Assembly: GCA_036925085.1 (NCBI GenBank)
Contig: JAUPFP010000022.1
Location: 1,002,501-1,066,500 of the forward strand
Source: Brachycybe producta
Taxonomy: Eukaryota > Arthropoda > Diplopoda > Playtdesmida > Andrognathidae
Reading direction: 5' to 3'
Length of the DNA stretch: 64,000 nucleotides
Shown here: piece by piece, positions 37,401-50,400 of the stretch
Layout of the letters: each line of letters opens with the position of its first letter
How positions within the stretch are numbered: position 1 is the first letter of the stretch
Notes under the pieces: generated by a model
The model's input: only the letters and a program-made list of their open reading frames with translations
Told to the model about the DNA's origin: nothing
Databases searched by the model: none
Translations under genes and position numbers: made by a program

Positions 37401-40400
37401 TTGTTTGAAATTTCAGATATTTTTGTTTGACATTTCAGATATTTTTGTTCGACATTTCAGATATTTTGTTTGAAATTTCAGATATTTTGTTTAAAATTTC
37501 AGATATTTTTGTTTGAAATTTCAGATATTTTTGTTCGAAATTTCAGATATTTTGTTTGAAATTTCAGATATTTTTGTTCGAAATTTCAGATATTTTTGTT
37601 CGAAATTTCAGATATTTTTGTTCGAAATTTCAGATATTTTGTTTGAAATTTCAGCTATTTTTGTTCGAAATTTCAGATATTTTGTTTGAAATTTCAGATA
37701 TTTTTGTTCGAAATTTCAGATATTTTATTTGAAATTTCAGATAAAATACAAAAACAGGACAGTGTGAGTAAGGATAAATGAAAATTTGTTGTGTCAAACC
37801 TTTATTTCAGTTTGAAAATGACCAGGTTTTAATTCTGTCTTTCAGGTGAAAAATAAAAAACTTGAATGTATTTTATAAACTAGAAGGGTAGTCCTATAGT
37901 ATATTATGGCTCAATCCCTTAAGGTATCTTTCAAAATAAAATTTTTATTTGTTTTGAAAATGACTCAACTTTAAGCAGACAATTTTTTTTTTTGCTTATA
38001 AAGTTTATTTTAAAAAATATTGATCAACATGAAAATACTATTAAGTGATTGAAATATCCTTCTAGTATCTAACACAGCTATCGATTTCTCCTTAAGTGTT
38101 ACTCATGAAGAGCAGAATAATCAGCTTGTTCATAATTTCATAAACAATCTTAAGTTTTGACAAAAGTCTAATTTTTAAAAATATTGCCAAAAAAAAATGG
38201 ATACTTTTTTAAATTTATTTACTCTTCTAGTTTCTAGTCTTCTAGTTCTTTGATGTGTCAGCTTCTAAAATTGCAGAAAAACCAAAAGATTTATTCAAAT
38301 TGTTCTCTTTTAATTTACATATTTAGCAAATGAATAATAATGATCTAGGGCTCGGATTTTTATGCAATATCAAAGCAAAAGTTTCTCAATCTTCGGCTCG
38401 AGTGCCAAATTGTGAATTAACAATCTCATTTAGAGATCAACCAACATTCATTTTTGTTGTTTCAATCAAAAATACACTGGTTAGAGGCTAGAACGTTCTA
38501 GTTGACAACTGATAGTAACCAGACATCTAGTCTCTAACAAGCATTTTTTTTATTAGAAAAAGCATATATAATTGCAATATTGCAGTTGCTCTAATGATGA
38601 TGATGATTACTTCACAATTGGCTCTTGGGCCACAAATTGAGAAACACTTGCTTGATATTGCATAAAAATCCGTGCCCTACTAATCATCCCCTCCCCCCCC
38701 CTCCTTTTAAATCTGAGCCACAAACTTAAATCCGTAATTAAAATATGGAAAGGATCTTATTATAAAAGTCAATTGATTAATCCAACAAAACGACCAAAAT
38801 TGGTCAACACAAGTAAACCACAAAGTCACATGATCGCTGGCTATTTATGACGTCACCATTAAGGTCCAAATTCAAGAGAGAAAAAAACTTGGCACCTTTA
38901 AATTTCAACTTGAATCCTCTAAACAGGGTTCCAACATAGAAAACTCCTTGTCAATTAGCTATCAAAATAATAAGGTTATTTTCTATGTTGGATCCCTGTT
39001 TAGAGAGTTCAAGTGCAAAGTGTCCTTTTTGAATTTGGCCCTAATTGGGTACATTCGACTAAAAATACCATAAACTTAAATCTTTTTTAAAAAAAATAAT
39101 GTAAATAAAAACTTTGTCTATTTACCTGAATTACCCTCATATTGAGACCGGTCTCTTGTGCCAACTGTTCCCGTATATGTCTCGTTGGTTTCGGCGTGGC
39201 AGCAAAAGCCGCCTTCAATGTTTCCAATTGTTTAGCTTTGATCGTCGTTCTGGGTCCTCGTCGTTTGGCCCCAATGTTATTCTCATCCGGCGCCGTGTTC
39301 TCGTGATCACGGTTCTCTCCGTCAACACTTCCACCGGAATCACGACCGTCTTTTTCGCTCAAATCGACTCCGAGAAGCACACTGCCACCACCACCACTGA
39401 TCGGAGTGTCCGGCGTCAACGAAGGAGCTCGATCCGATTTACTGTCAAAATCGTCGGCATCTTCCGTCGTTTCCGATCCGGGGCCACCTTCATTAATATT
39501 TATAAAAATTAATTATTATATAATAAACAATTAAAATACAGTAGAAATTATTTAACACGAAATAGAAAACGCCAAAATTTTGTTCGTGTTAACAGAAAAA
39601 AATCATATTCTATTCTAACCGAAACAAAAATACATTTCGTGTTATCCGATTTTTTATGTTAAACGGTTTTCACTGTATATATTATATATATACAATGGGA
39701 AACCGTTTAACACGAAATTAAAAGAATCGGAATATTTTTTCGTGTTAAAATAAATTTAGGTTACAGTAATCTAAAGGACCGAACATTGATTTCGTTTTAA
39801 AAGAATTTTTATGCTATTCTAAGAGACCGAACATTTATTTCGTGTTAAAAGAATTTTATGCTATTCTAATTTACCGAACATTCATTTCGTGTTAAAAGAA
39901 TGTTTATGCTATTCTAATTGGCCGAACATTTATTTCGTGTTATCAGATTCTTTTTTGCAAAATATGCAAATTAAGAACAATGAAATAAATCTGTTTGTTA
40001 TTCTATTTTTGAAAACATTAAGAAGAAAATAAAAAATGTTTTAGAAACTAGAAGAGTAAATAAATAAATCAGTCAGCGGGGAAAAAAAATTCTCAAATTA
40101 TCGTTTATTTTTTCATTTAAAAATTCGAGCAAATTCTTCTCTTAAATAGTTTATTTTAAAATAATAGCAAATATGAAAACAGCTTTGCAAAAATCTGTTA
40201 CTCTTCTAGTTTGTAAAACACTTTTGAACGCCAAGAGTTCTAGGGGCATTTTCACTCTTTTAAGTGTCCTTTGTATGTTACTCGTGTATAGGGCATTCTA
40301 CAAAATCACTAATCAATGTGTAAAACCACCAATTTGGTAGTGAATTTGCGTAACAAACATGTATAAAATGCCTAAATTTAAACAATAAGCCGACAAACAC

Positions 40401-43400
40401 AGTTTAAAAACGCTTTTTTTTTTTAAAAAAAAAAGCAACTTAAAAAGAAAAATAATGTCAAGATGTCCAGACTAGAAGAGAGGTACAAAACCACTAGTTA
40501 ATGTGAAAAATGACTTATTCGGTATTAAGTCTGTAAAATGAATAGCTTTATAGGCAATATACATAATGACTAAAAAATAACGATAACTTTGTTTCATGCT
40601 GTAAAAAAATTATTATTTTTTAAAGTTAAGCTAGTAAAGTAATTTCAATTTTTAGAGCCTGCAGACTAGAAGAGGAAAAATATACATAATTTTCACGATA
40701 ATATCTTTCAAAATAAACTTCTTATGAGTTTTATTTTTTTTTTTACTTCTAAACAACAATAATTTTCAAACTTGCAATAATAAAAAAACGTTTATTTTCA
40801 AAGATATCAATCATATATATCATGAAAATTATTTATTCACCTTCGTTTTAACTCTTCTAGTCTCGACTAAAACTTAAAATGACTTTATAGTTAACTTAAA
40901 AAGCATATTAATTTTTTCACAACATTAAACAAAGAAGACATTGTTATTTTAGGCATTCTGAACATTGCCTATAAAGCCATGGTTCGACTAGAACAAAACA
41001 TGTTCAGGAACATAGTTTGTTATTCTGTTCGCTGAGGCCAAAGTGTCGAAACTTGAGCAAAATATGCTCGCAACGTGTTCGGAAAAAAAAAATCTTCTCA
41101 GAGACGGCCAAAACTATACTCCTGGTCCGAACCTTGTGGATCGGATTCTCTGTAATAGAATTTGTTCGTTTGTTCGCTGTTGGCGAACAAACGAACAAAT
41201 TCTATTACAGCAAAAAAATGTTCTGAAAACTGTCTAACACTGTTCGTGGACAGTGTTCTTAGGTTCGTTGTTGTTCTGTTCTAGTCCGGACCCGGCTTAA
41301 CGTTTTTTTATTGTAAATGAATTAAGTCATAATTTTGTCAGGGGTTTACTCCCTGGAGGAGTAACTCTTTTTTTACCGTTCTCAACGTATGGCCACCGTG
41401 ACCAGTTTTGATCACGGTCAGCCCACTTTTGCCCACGGTTGGCCAGAAGTGGGCCCGGGGTTGCCGACCACTCTGCCGGGTTCTACCCGACCGGGATCGG
41501 TCGACGCTTTTTCGACCGTAAAAAATACGGAATTAAGTCATTTTGCACATTAACTAGTTACTTTGTAGAATGACGCCGTTTAGGTGTAACATCAACAAAT
41601 GGAGATATACACAAACACAAAAATGTCGGTAAAATTCAAAAGAAATTCAGATGATAATCATTTTTTTTTTAAAAAAAACTTTTAAAGAAGTTGAAAAAAT
41701 ATTTTTCTAAGAATAAGAATAAGAAGATGAAGAAGAAGAGAAAAAAAATCTCATCATTTAAAAAATTGTGGCCAAAAGTGAAATTTTTCGATTGAAAAGA
41801 AGATGTCTTAATTCATCAAATACAAAAAAGAAGAAGGAATTCACACAACATGACTTCAAACATTCAAAACAACCATTAAAACACCTTTTATAAAAAAATA
41901 CACCTTTCTTTATACCTTTTTTTTTAAAAAAGAAAAAAATACAGAATTGAATTTAAAGCTAAACTTTTGCCGCAAATTTGTCTTCCTGTATTTTTTTTAC
42001 AGTTTTTTTTTAATATATTAGGACAAATAAGGGCCTTGGCACACAGACCACTTTTCGTGATCGATTTCGACTACAGAATGAAGTTGATCTGCAACTTCAT
42101 TCTGTAGTCGAAATCGATCACGAAAAGTGGTCTGTGTGCCAAGGCCCTTATTTGTCCTAAGCAATGTATTGCAATGTATTTTTTAATGGAACGATTCCAC
42201 CAAGTGGTCCGTTTTTTTGCGCGAAAACCCTGACTGCAAACTGAAGTTGTAAGTTAAATTTGCTTCCGAAAAAAACAAAACAGAACACAATTTACCAGAG
42301 GTTCGAGAAGCATATTTATACATTAAAACCACCTTTAAGAATGCAAGTAGATCATTAATTTTGTGCGTGTAGCGTTAGATGGCGCCACTAGCCCTCCTCC
42401 AATATTAAATGTATTGCCACTCGTTCAACTCTTGACTCACTTTCTTCCTTTTTTTTGATCACGTGGCAAACTTTTAATTGCGTCATCGCTATTTCTCTAC
42501 ACGTGCTCTCTCTCTCTCTCTTCACTTATATTGTGTTCTGGGTATAAGTTTGTCCACGTGCTCTGATAATTAAGGCTGTTTTGGACGCTTTTTAGAGCTA
42601 AAAGGCCTGCGCATTCGATTTCAACAAATTGCTACCTTATGGAGGTTGCAAAAAAAAATTATTAAACACAGCAGTGGCGCCGTCCGGAGGGACAAAAGCA
42701 AAATAAATATCTATAAAGTCGTCTTAAGCCTCGTCACCTTCGAGGCTTTTTTTATCTTTCTCGATATACAATTTATTCCTCATGTTTAATGTACATTAAG
42801 TAACATAATGGACCTGTAAATACTTGAAAAAGTATTTGTAAAAAAAAAACTAGGAAAAAAAAAAAACACAACCTAAAATGAAAAGGCATATTGCGCGCCC
42901 CCTACTGGCAATATATGAACAATGGCGGCATCTCACAAAGCCTCTCAGCGGGGTTCATAGAGAAGGTTTTTTTTCCCAATGAAGAAAAAATTGAAAATTC
43001 CTGCACATGACAATGAAAGATATATCATAATAATATAATACCAAACCCAAACCATTAAAACAATTCAGATATTTGTCAAATAAAAAATGGAACGAGAGAG
43101 AGAGAGAGATAGAAAATGCAGATATTGTTTTATTATGATATTATAAACATATACCGAAATTCAAGAAGAAAATTTCGCACTTAAATTTCAATTAGAATCC
43201 TCAAAGAGCAAGAAAATAAATTCCTCAGGATTCTGAATAAAATAAGGATTTTTTTCTTCTGTTCTGTATTATAGAACCCTGTTTCGAGGGTTCAAGTACC
43301 TAATTGTCCTTCTTGAATTTTGAATTAAACTTAAGAAATGGAAGGAGATCATTTATTTTATCCCTGTCGCGTTAGATGGCGCCACTAGCCCACTAGAACT

Positions 43401-44399
43401 TTCTAGTTGACAACTGTTCTGTATTATAGAACCCTGTTTCGAGGGTTCAAGTTAAAAGCTCAAGTACCCTATTGTCCTTCTTGAATTTTGACCTAAACTT
43501 AAGAAATGCAAAAAGATCATTTATTTTATCCGTGTCGCGTTAGATGGCGCTACTAGCCCACTAGAACTTTCTAGTTGACAACTGTTCTGTATTATAGAAC
43601 CCTGTTTCGAGGGTTCAAGTTAAAATCTCAAGTACCCAATTGTCCTTCTTGAATTTTGACCTAAACTTAAGAAACGCAAAAAGATCATTTATGTTATCCG
43701 TGTCGCGTTAGATGGCGCTACTAGCCCACTAGAACTTTCTAGTTGACAACTGTTCTGTATTATAGAACCCTGTTTCGAGGGTTCAAGTTAAAAACTCAAG
43801 TACCCACCAAATTGTCCTTCTTGAATTTTGACCTAACCTTAAGAAATGCAAGGAGATCATTTATTTTATCCTTGTCGCGTTAGATGGCGCTACTAGCCCA
43901 CTAGAACTTTCTCGTTGACAACTGATAATGACCAGACATCTAGCCTCTAACCAGCTTTTTTTTATTATTAGTAAAAAAAGCATAAGTGCAGTTTGCTCTA
44001 ATCATAATGATGATGATTACTTCACAATTGTCACTTGGAGCCAAGGAAATATTTGCATTTATAATCGCATAAAAATCCGAGCTCTACTTATTACAATGAT
44101 TACTTAACAAAACCTTTTATAGCTAATTAATAAACTGAAGATTTGATAAATAAAAATCTTGTATAACAATTATTATTATTAGATTATATTATTATTAAAA
44201 CGAGAACAAACAAAAAAAAACAATGTCCTCCCTCCTCCCCCCCTTTTTCCACTTCCCCTCTCACTTGAAAAAGCAACTGAAATCCATACAAATATCAATT
44301 GAAACTATGACACATTTGATAGGATTAAATGGAGGAAAAAGCCATAAGGGGCCATTATTAAAGCAGCAAATGATTAGGATAATCTTTTAAGCCTCCCCC

Positions 44400-44474
<75 letters not shown>

Positions 44475-47400
44475 AAAACATTAAACCACAACAAAAATGT
44501 ACAATTTGTACAATAGTTTTGATTAATGTTATTTATTATGAGGCCCCCATATCATCAATGTTTTCGACCAACAATTATGAAATGGGAGCCATATTTGAAA
44601 AAAAAAATGTCCGCCAATTAATTTAAAAAAAATGAAAATCCCCTTCTTCATTTACTCATCTAGTTTTTAAAAACATTTAACAACAATATAGTAACATTTT
44701 TTTTCTTTTCTGAAATGCTGGGGGCCTCATTAGAAAAACAAATAATAAGATTGTCATATGATGATAAATTCTCATATCTAGCTCATAACTAGGGTTCGGA
44801 TTTTCATGCAAAATCAAGCAAATGTTCCCTCTAATTAGCCTCTAATTGGCTCTTAAGGGCCACATTTTGCTTGATATTGCATAAAAATCCGAACCCTACT
44901 CATAACCTTATGGAGGGATAGGCATCACAGGGAATAATTGTTTTATTTTGACAATGCATTTCTAGTGCTGTTTTTTGGACTAAATGGTCCCTCTGTCACA
45001 AGCCTTCTCTCATGGCTGCTTATAGAGTAATAATTCAAACATTCAAAATAAAGCAATTTACAAATTATTATTATGACAAATATTGTCATATGACTGATAC
45101 TGACTAGTGTACAACATATTATGACAGTCATAAAATAATAGCCCACAAGCAGTGACATCCTAAGACATGATTGTTACAATTTTATGATTTTTTTTCTTCT
45201 TCCTGAAATAAGGTCCCTGAAGGGCATTATTACAAAAATCTACTAAAGACTCATATGATAGTAAATTGTCATAACTAGCTCATAAACTTGTAACAGTTAG
45301 AAAAGCAAATTAGAAAGTATTATTATATGACTAACACAGTCACATGTGTATCCTATCTTTACGACTTCCACTAACTCGTATAAAGCCTAATATGATACAT
45401 GATAAGTGGTGACATCATAAGGTATAAGTGTCACAATTTTTATGATTTTTTTCTGTAATGAGGCCCCTGGAGCATTAATACAAAAATATTATAACTCTTA
45501 TGACAGTAAAATTCTCGTATCTAGCTCATAAACTTTGTAACAGTCACAAAAGCACATTAGAAAATATTATATATATATATATACCTAATACATGTGTATC
45601 ATATCTTTATGACTGTCACTAACATGATACATCATAAGCAGTGACACCATAAGGTATAAGTATCACAATTTTTATGATTTCTTTCTGTAATGAGGCTTCA
45701 AAAGTTCTCAGAACGACTCTCCCCCCCCCTTTCACAATTCATTATTATGTATATTTAATAGTAAATTGTTTAAAGTAATTGTGTAAAATAAACGATTTTT
45801 TCACTCTTGCGGTGCGGCCCCTCAAGAACACAGTTTTCGCGAAAAACACACTTTAATTATAGAATTTAGAATAGAAACAAAAATTATGTAAATTACGCAA
45901 CGAAAAATTTTAAAAAAGGACTTTTCTTTTTTTGAGAGAGAGAGAGAGATTTGGTCATAAAATGGCCCCAAGGCCATTGTCTCCACCCGGAATTTCTCGG
46001 AAATTAACCATCCAACAACTTTATAAGATATATAGTATAATAATAATAATAATAATAGAACCACATAATACATGGAAGTCAAATTGTTAAAATTAAAAAG
46101 AAACGTTTTCAAGATCAACGTCAATTTTATAAAAAAAAAACCTAGAAATAAAAGCCATAAAAAAAACTGAAAATTTATAAATTTTATCTCAGGTTCCAGT
46201 TAAGGTGGTTGAATATATATTTATTTTGTTTATATCTCTATAGATAGCGCCACTGCAGTGGACAGGCAATTAAAAATCGGGATGAACAGAAGTTGGCTCC
46301 GCCCTTTTTATGACGACCGGCAACTTCTAATTGGTTGGTTATGTAGTCTGATGGCACATGCTCCGCCCTTTTTTATGACGACCGGCAACTTGTATAATTG
46401 GTTTGTTGTGTGGTTCGACGTTGAAAAGGGCGGAGCATGTGACGTCAGACTACATAACCAACCAACTAGAAGTTGGGTTCTTCATAAAAAGGGCGGAGCC
46501 AACTTCTGTTTGTCCCGATTTCTAATTGCCTGTCCACTGCAGTGGCTAAATGGTTGTTGGTTGTATAGAAGGTCGCGCTTCCCCCCCTCCACACTGACGA
46601 TTTTTGAGAAAATTTATATTTTTTAAGCGAAAGTTTTTTTAGGAAAAACATTATGAAAAAATTCAAAGTGTTTTAGAAACTAGAATAATTGGCGATAATT
46701 TTAAGTTTTTTTTTCATAATGATATCTTTCAAAATAAACTTTTTATGACAGTTTGAAAAAAGGCGAAAATAGTTTTGCATGAAATTTCAATGAAAAAAAA
46801 AACCTGAAGAACGGGTGCATTTTCAAAGTGAATTATAAAATTGTTTATTTTTTTAAGACGTTGCCATGAAAAAACTTTTAGCATAAAATCTATTACAATT
46901 CTAGTTTTTAAAACAATTTGAATTTATTCATAATGTTTCTATAAAAAAACGTTCGCATGAAAGCGTTCTTTACGTCCAAAGTTTCCAAAGACATCTACAA
47001 AGCTTAGCATTAGACAGGCGTTTAGAAATCGGGACGAACTTCAGTTGGCCCCGCCCTTTCTATGACGAACGCAACTTCTAATTGGTTGGTTATGTAGTCT
47101 GACGTCACATGCTCCGCCCTTTTCAACGTCGAACCACGCTACAAACCAATTATAGAAGTTGCCGTTCGTCATAAAAAGGGCGGAGCCAACTGTAGTTCGT
47201 CCCGATTTCTAAATGCCTATTAGCATTAGCCACTGCAGTGGCGCCATCTCGGAAAGGGGGGGGAGGGGAACAAAATAAATATCTACTCAGCCACCTTAAA
47301 AACAAGAACTTTTAAGAAAAAATTAAAAGTATCTCATCCTTTTGCTTCTTAAAGATACCGTAATCAAGTCATAATTTTGTCAGGGGTTTACTCCCTGGAG

Positions 47401-50400
47401 GAGTAACTTTTTTTTACCGTTTCTCAACGTATGGCTACCGTGACCAGTTTTGACCACGGTTGGCCCGAAGTAGCCCCGCAAACAAGAGGCGTTTACACTT
47501 TTAAAACCACCTTAAAGTTGTTTCTTTTCAAAAATCAAAACTAACCCGAATTTCAGCGACAATTTTACATGAAACTTAACTGTTAATAAATAACTCATTT
47601 AAGTTTACAAATTGTCATTTATGTTTTTTTTCTACTTCCAAGTTAATAAAAAAAACCCATTAAATCTACTCCTTTTTTTAAAACTATCATAAAATATTTA
47701 TTTTTAAAGTTACAGAGGTCATATTATTTTAAGTCTGGCCCTCAACTTTTCTAAGTTCTAACACAATAACTTAAGTTTAGAAACTAGAAGGGACAAAAGA
47801 TCAGACAGAACATTAAAGTTGTTGCTAAGTTGCAGGATCAAGACTTATTACAAGTAGAAATTGAAAGTGCGTTAAAAACTAGAAAGGACGCTAGCTGCCG
47901 CATTTTTAAACTCGCATAAAACCTTGTTTTAAAAGATAACAAACAACACGAAAGTACACTTAAGGTGGCTTTGTAAATATTTAGTTTGTTTTTGTTCTCC
48001 TAGATGGCGCCACTGCAGTGGCTATTATGTTCTCTTTTTCCGATTTTGAGAAAAAATGTTTTTCAAGCAAACGTTTTTCAGAAGAAACATTACGAAAAAA
48101 AAATTCAAAGTGTGTTAGAAACTAGAATATATTTAGTTGGTGAGAATGCTAAAAGTGTTTTTCATAATGATATCTTTCGAAATAAATTTATTATAACAGT
48201 TCGAAAAAAAAAGCTGAAAATAGTTTTTCATGAAATTTCAATGGAAAAACCTAAATAGGGTCATTTTTCAAACTGAACAATAAAATGTTTATTTTTTAAG
48301 CTATTTTTTATTGCTATGAAAAAAAATTTTAGCATAATTTTTTTACCATTCTAGTTTTGAAAACAAATTGAATTTCTTCATAATGTTGTTTCTAGAAAAA
48401 AAAAAAACGTTCGCTCACGTTTTTACGTCCAAGTTCCCCCCCCCCCCAAAAAAAAAAACATGTATGGAGCTTAGCATAAAAGCCCCGTTTTCACGATGAT
48501 AGTTTTCTCGATAGTTGCTGTCATGAGAGCAACTATCGTGAGAACTATCATCAAGAAGACAACATGATAGTCACTATCGCACTGTCGCGAGATAGCACTA
48601 TCACAACTATATCATTTGACTAGATAGTTGATAGTACTGTCGCAATAGTAATAGTTGTTGAATGACCGCTTGTAGGGAAAAATATCCACGTTGTAGGGAA
48701 ATTTGGCTTCTGTGAAGTAGACATCACACTGTCATGACTAGGGCTCGGATTTTTATACACTATCAAACAAATTGTTTCTCAATTTGTGGCCCAAGTGGCC
48801 AATTATGAAGTTATCATCATCATTAGAGCAACTGCAATTATGCTTTTTCCAATAACAAAGCCTGGTTACAGGCTAGAAGTCTGGTTACCATCAGTTATCA
48901 ACTAGAGTTCTAGCCTCTAACCAGCATTTTTAATCAGAAAAGACCATAACTTTTTCTTGATCTCTAAATGGGTTTGTTACTTCACAATTGGCCCTTGGGG
49001 CCACAAATTGAGAAACAAGTGCTTGATATTGCATAAAAATCCGAGCCCTAGTCTCATGGCAGAACTATCACGTTACTTTCAAGACATGTAGACAGTTGCT
49101 ATCGTGAAAGTGAACTATCGCCGTGAAAACGAGGCTTAAGGTACTGCAGTGGCGATGTCCGAGGAGACAAAAACATAAATATCTATACTCAGCACAGGCA
49201 GAGTTAGAAATCGGAGAGAACTTCAGTTGGCTCCGCCCTTGTTATGACGAATGCAACTTCTAATTGGTTGGTTATGTAGTCTGACGTCACATGCTCTGCC
49301 CTTTTCAACGTCGAACCACACAACAAACCAATTAGAAGTTGCCGGTCCTCATCAAAAGGGCGGAGCCAACTGAAGTTTTCACCGATTTCTAACTGCCTGT
49401 CTACTCAGCTATATACCTTGAGCTTGATTGAGATATTCTTTCTAGTTTCTAAAACACTTTTCTAGTTTCTCTTAAATTTGCTTCTGAAAGACTTAAGTTC
49501 GGAAGGGGGCCCAGGGGGGGTGGTAGGGGAGAGGGCGTTTTACACTTTTAAAATAATATGATGTGTTTTCTTATCAATTCCTTATACACAATGAATGTAT
49601 TATATAATTTTCCTATCAGAAATCTTTTACGTTAAACACAGTTCTTATAAAATTTATATAATACTGGAGGGGCCCCACTGGTATTACCCACAATTTCTAT
49701 TATAACATGTTATATAATCCACAGAACACGATTGTTCTGTTGCCAATATACATAATAATAATAATAATATTAATAATTTTTTTTTCTCCTCCCTTTTTTG
49801 GCCTTTACGAGCCAGCGTACAATGTATGGGTACACTGTATAGAATGTCTTTTTTACAGGACCTTAATTATGGGTTACGCTTTGGTTGGCTTGAAAAGCTG
49901 GCTACCAACTAAAATTACCCTTCAAAAACAGAAGCACCGATTAATTCTTCCAACAACAACAAAAAAACAAACTCGAAGACAAGATAAAAATATAGGAAAC
50001 ATCTTTCTATATTGAGACTATAACCTGTCCAGTTATTGAGCACCCCCACTCAATAAATTGAGTATTTACTAAGAAAAAAAAAAAAGATTGGCCGACACTT
50101 TTTTTTTTCTTTCTACACCTTCAAATAACTAAGGTCAGAATTCAAGAAAGAAACACAGGCATTAAGAAATCGGGACGAACACAAGTTATTGGCTCCGCCC
50201 TTTTTATGACGACCGGGAACTTCTATAATTGGTTTGTTGTGTGGTACGACGTTGAAAAAGGGCGGAGAGAGCATGTGACGTCAGACTACCTAACCAACCA
50301 AATTAGAGAGGGGCGGAGCCAACTTGTGTTTGTCCCCATTTCTAAATGCCTGTGAAAGAAACTTGACCACTTGAACCAAATAAATATCCACTATTCAGCC

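Larger units (their letters stand above)
44720..45700. repeat. V repeats, about three tandem units with D9 and Y inside
   Basis: TCATATCTAGCTCATAAC or near variants recur at 44770, 45255 and 45515, and CAGTGACATCATAAGGTATA-like words at 45155, 45405 and 45640. A short D element lies at 44790-44898 and a Y unit at 44951-45045. Unit length is about 260 bp. Confidence 0.65.
46200..47298. mobile_element. C-family element carrying two A insertions (A12 and A13)
   Basis: The C ends are TTAAGGTGGTTGAATATATA on the left and AATATCTACTCAGCCACCTT then AA on the right. A12 sits in the left CCACTGCAGTGG palindrome and A13 (47014-47220) in the right arm next to it, at TAGCATTAG. Removing both gives about 600 bp, the normal C size. 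Confidence 0.75.
47960..49428. mobile_element. C-family element with nested R, D10 and A14 insertions
   Basis: The left end TTAAGGTGGCTTTGTAAATA and GATGGCGCCACTGCAGTGGC begin the C element. Its right end is split: ACTGCAGTGGCGATGTCCGA at 49143, then A14, then TACTCAGCTATATACCTT to 49428. Between, at 48478-49138, is R, which itself holds D10. Confidence 0.72.

Noticed and set aside
37150..37745. Regular array that might be read as CRISPR-like
   Set aside because: Units are contiguous 20-21-bp tandem repeats without unique spacers, in an animal genome; it is a minisatellite.
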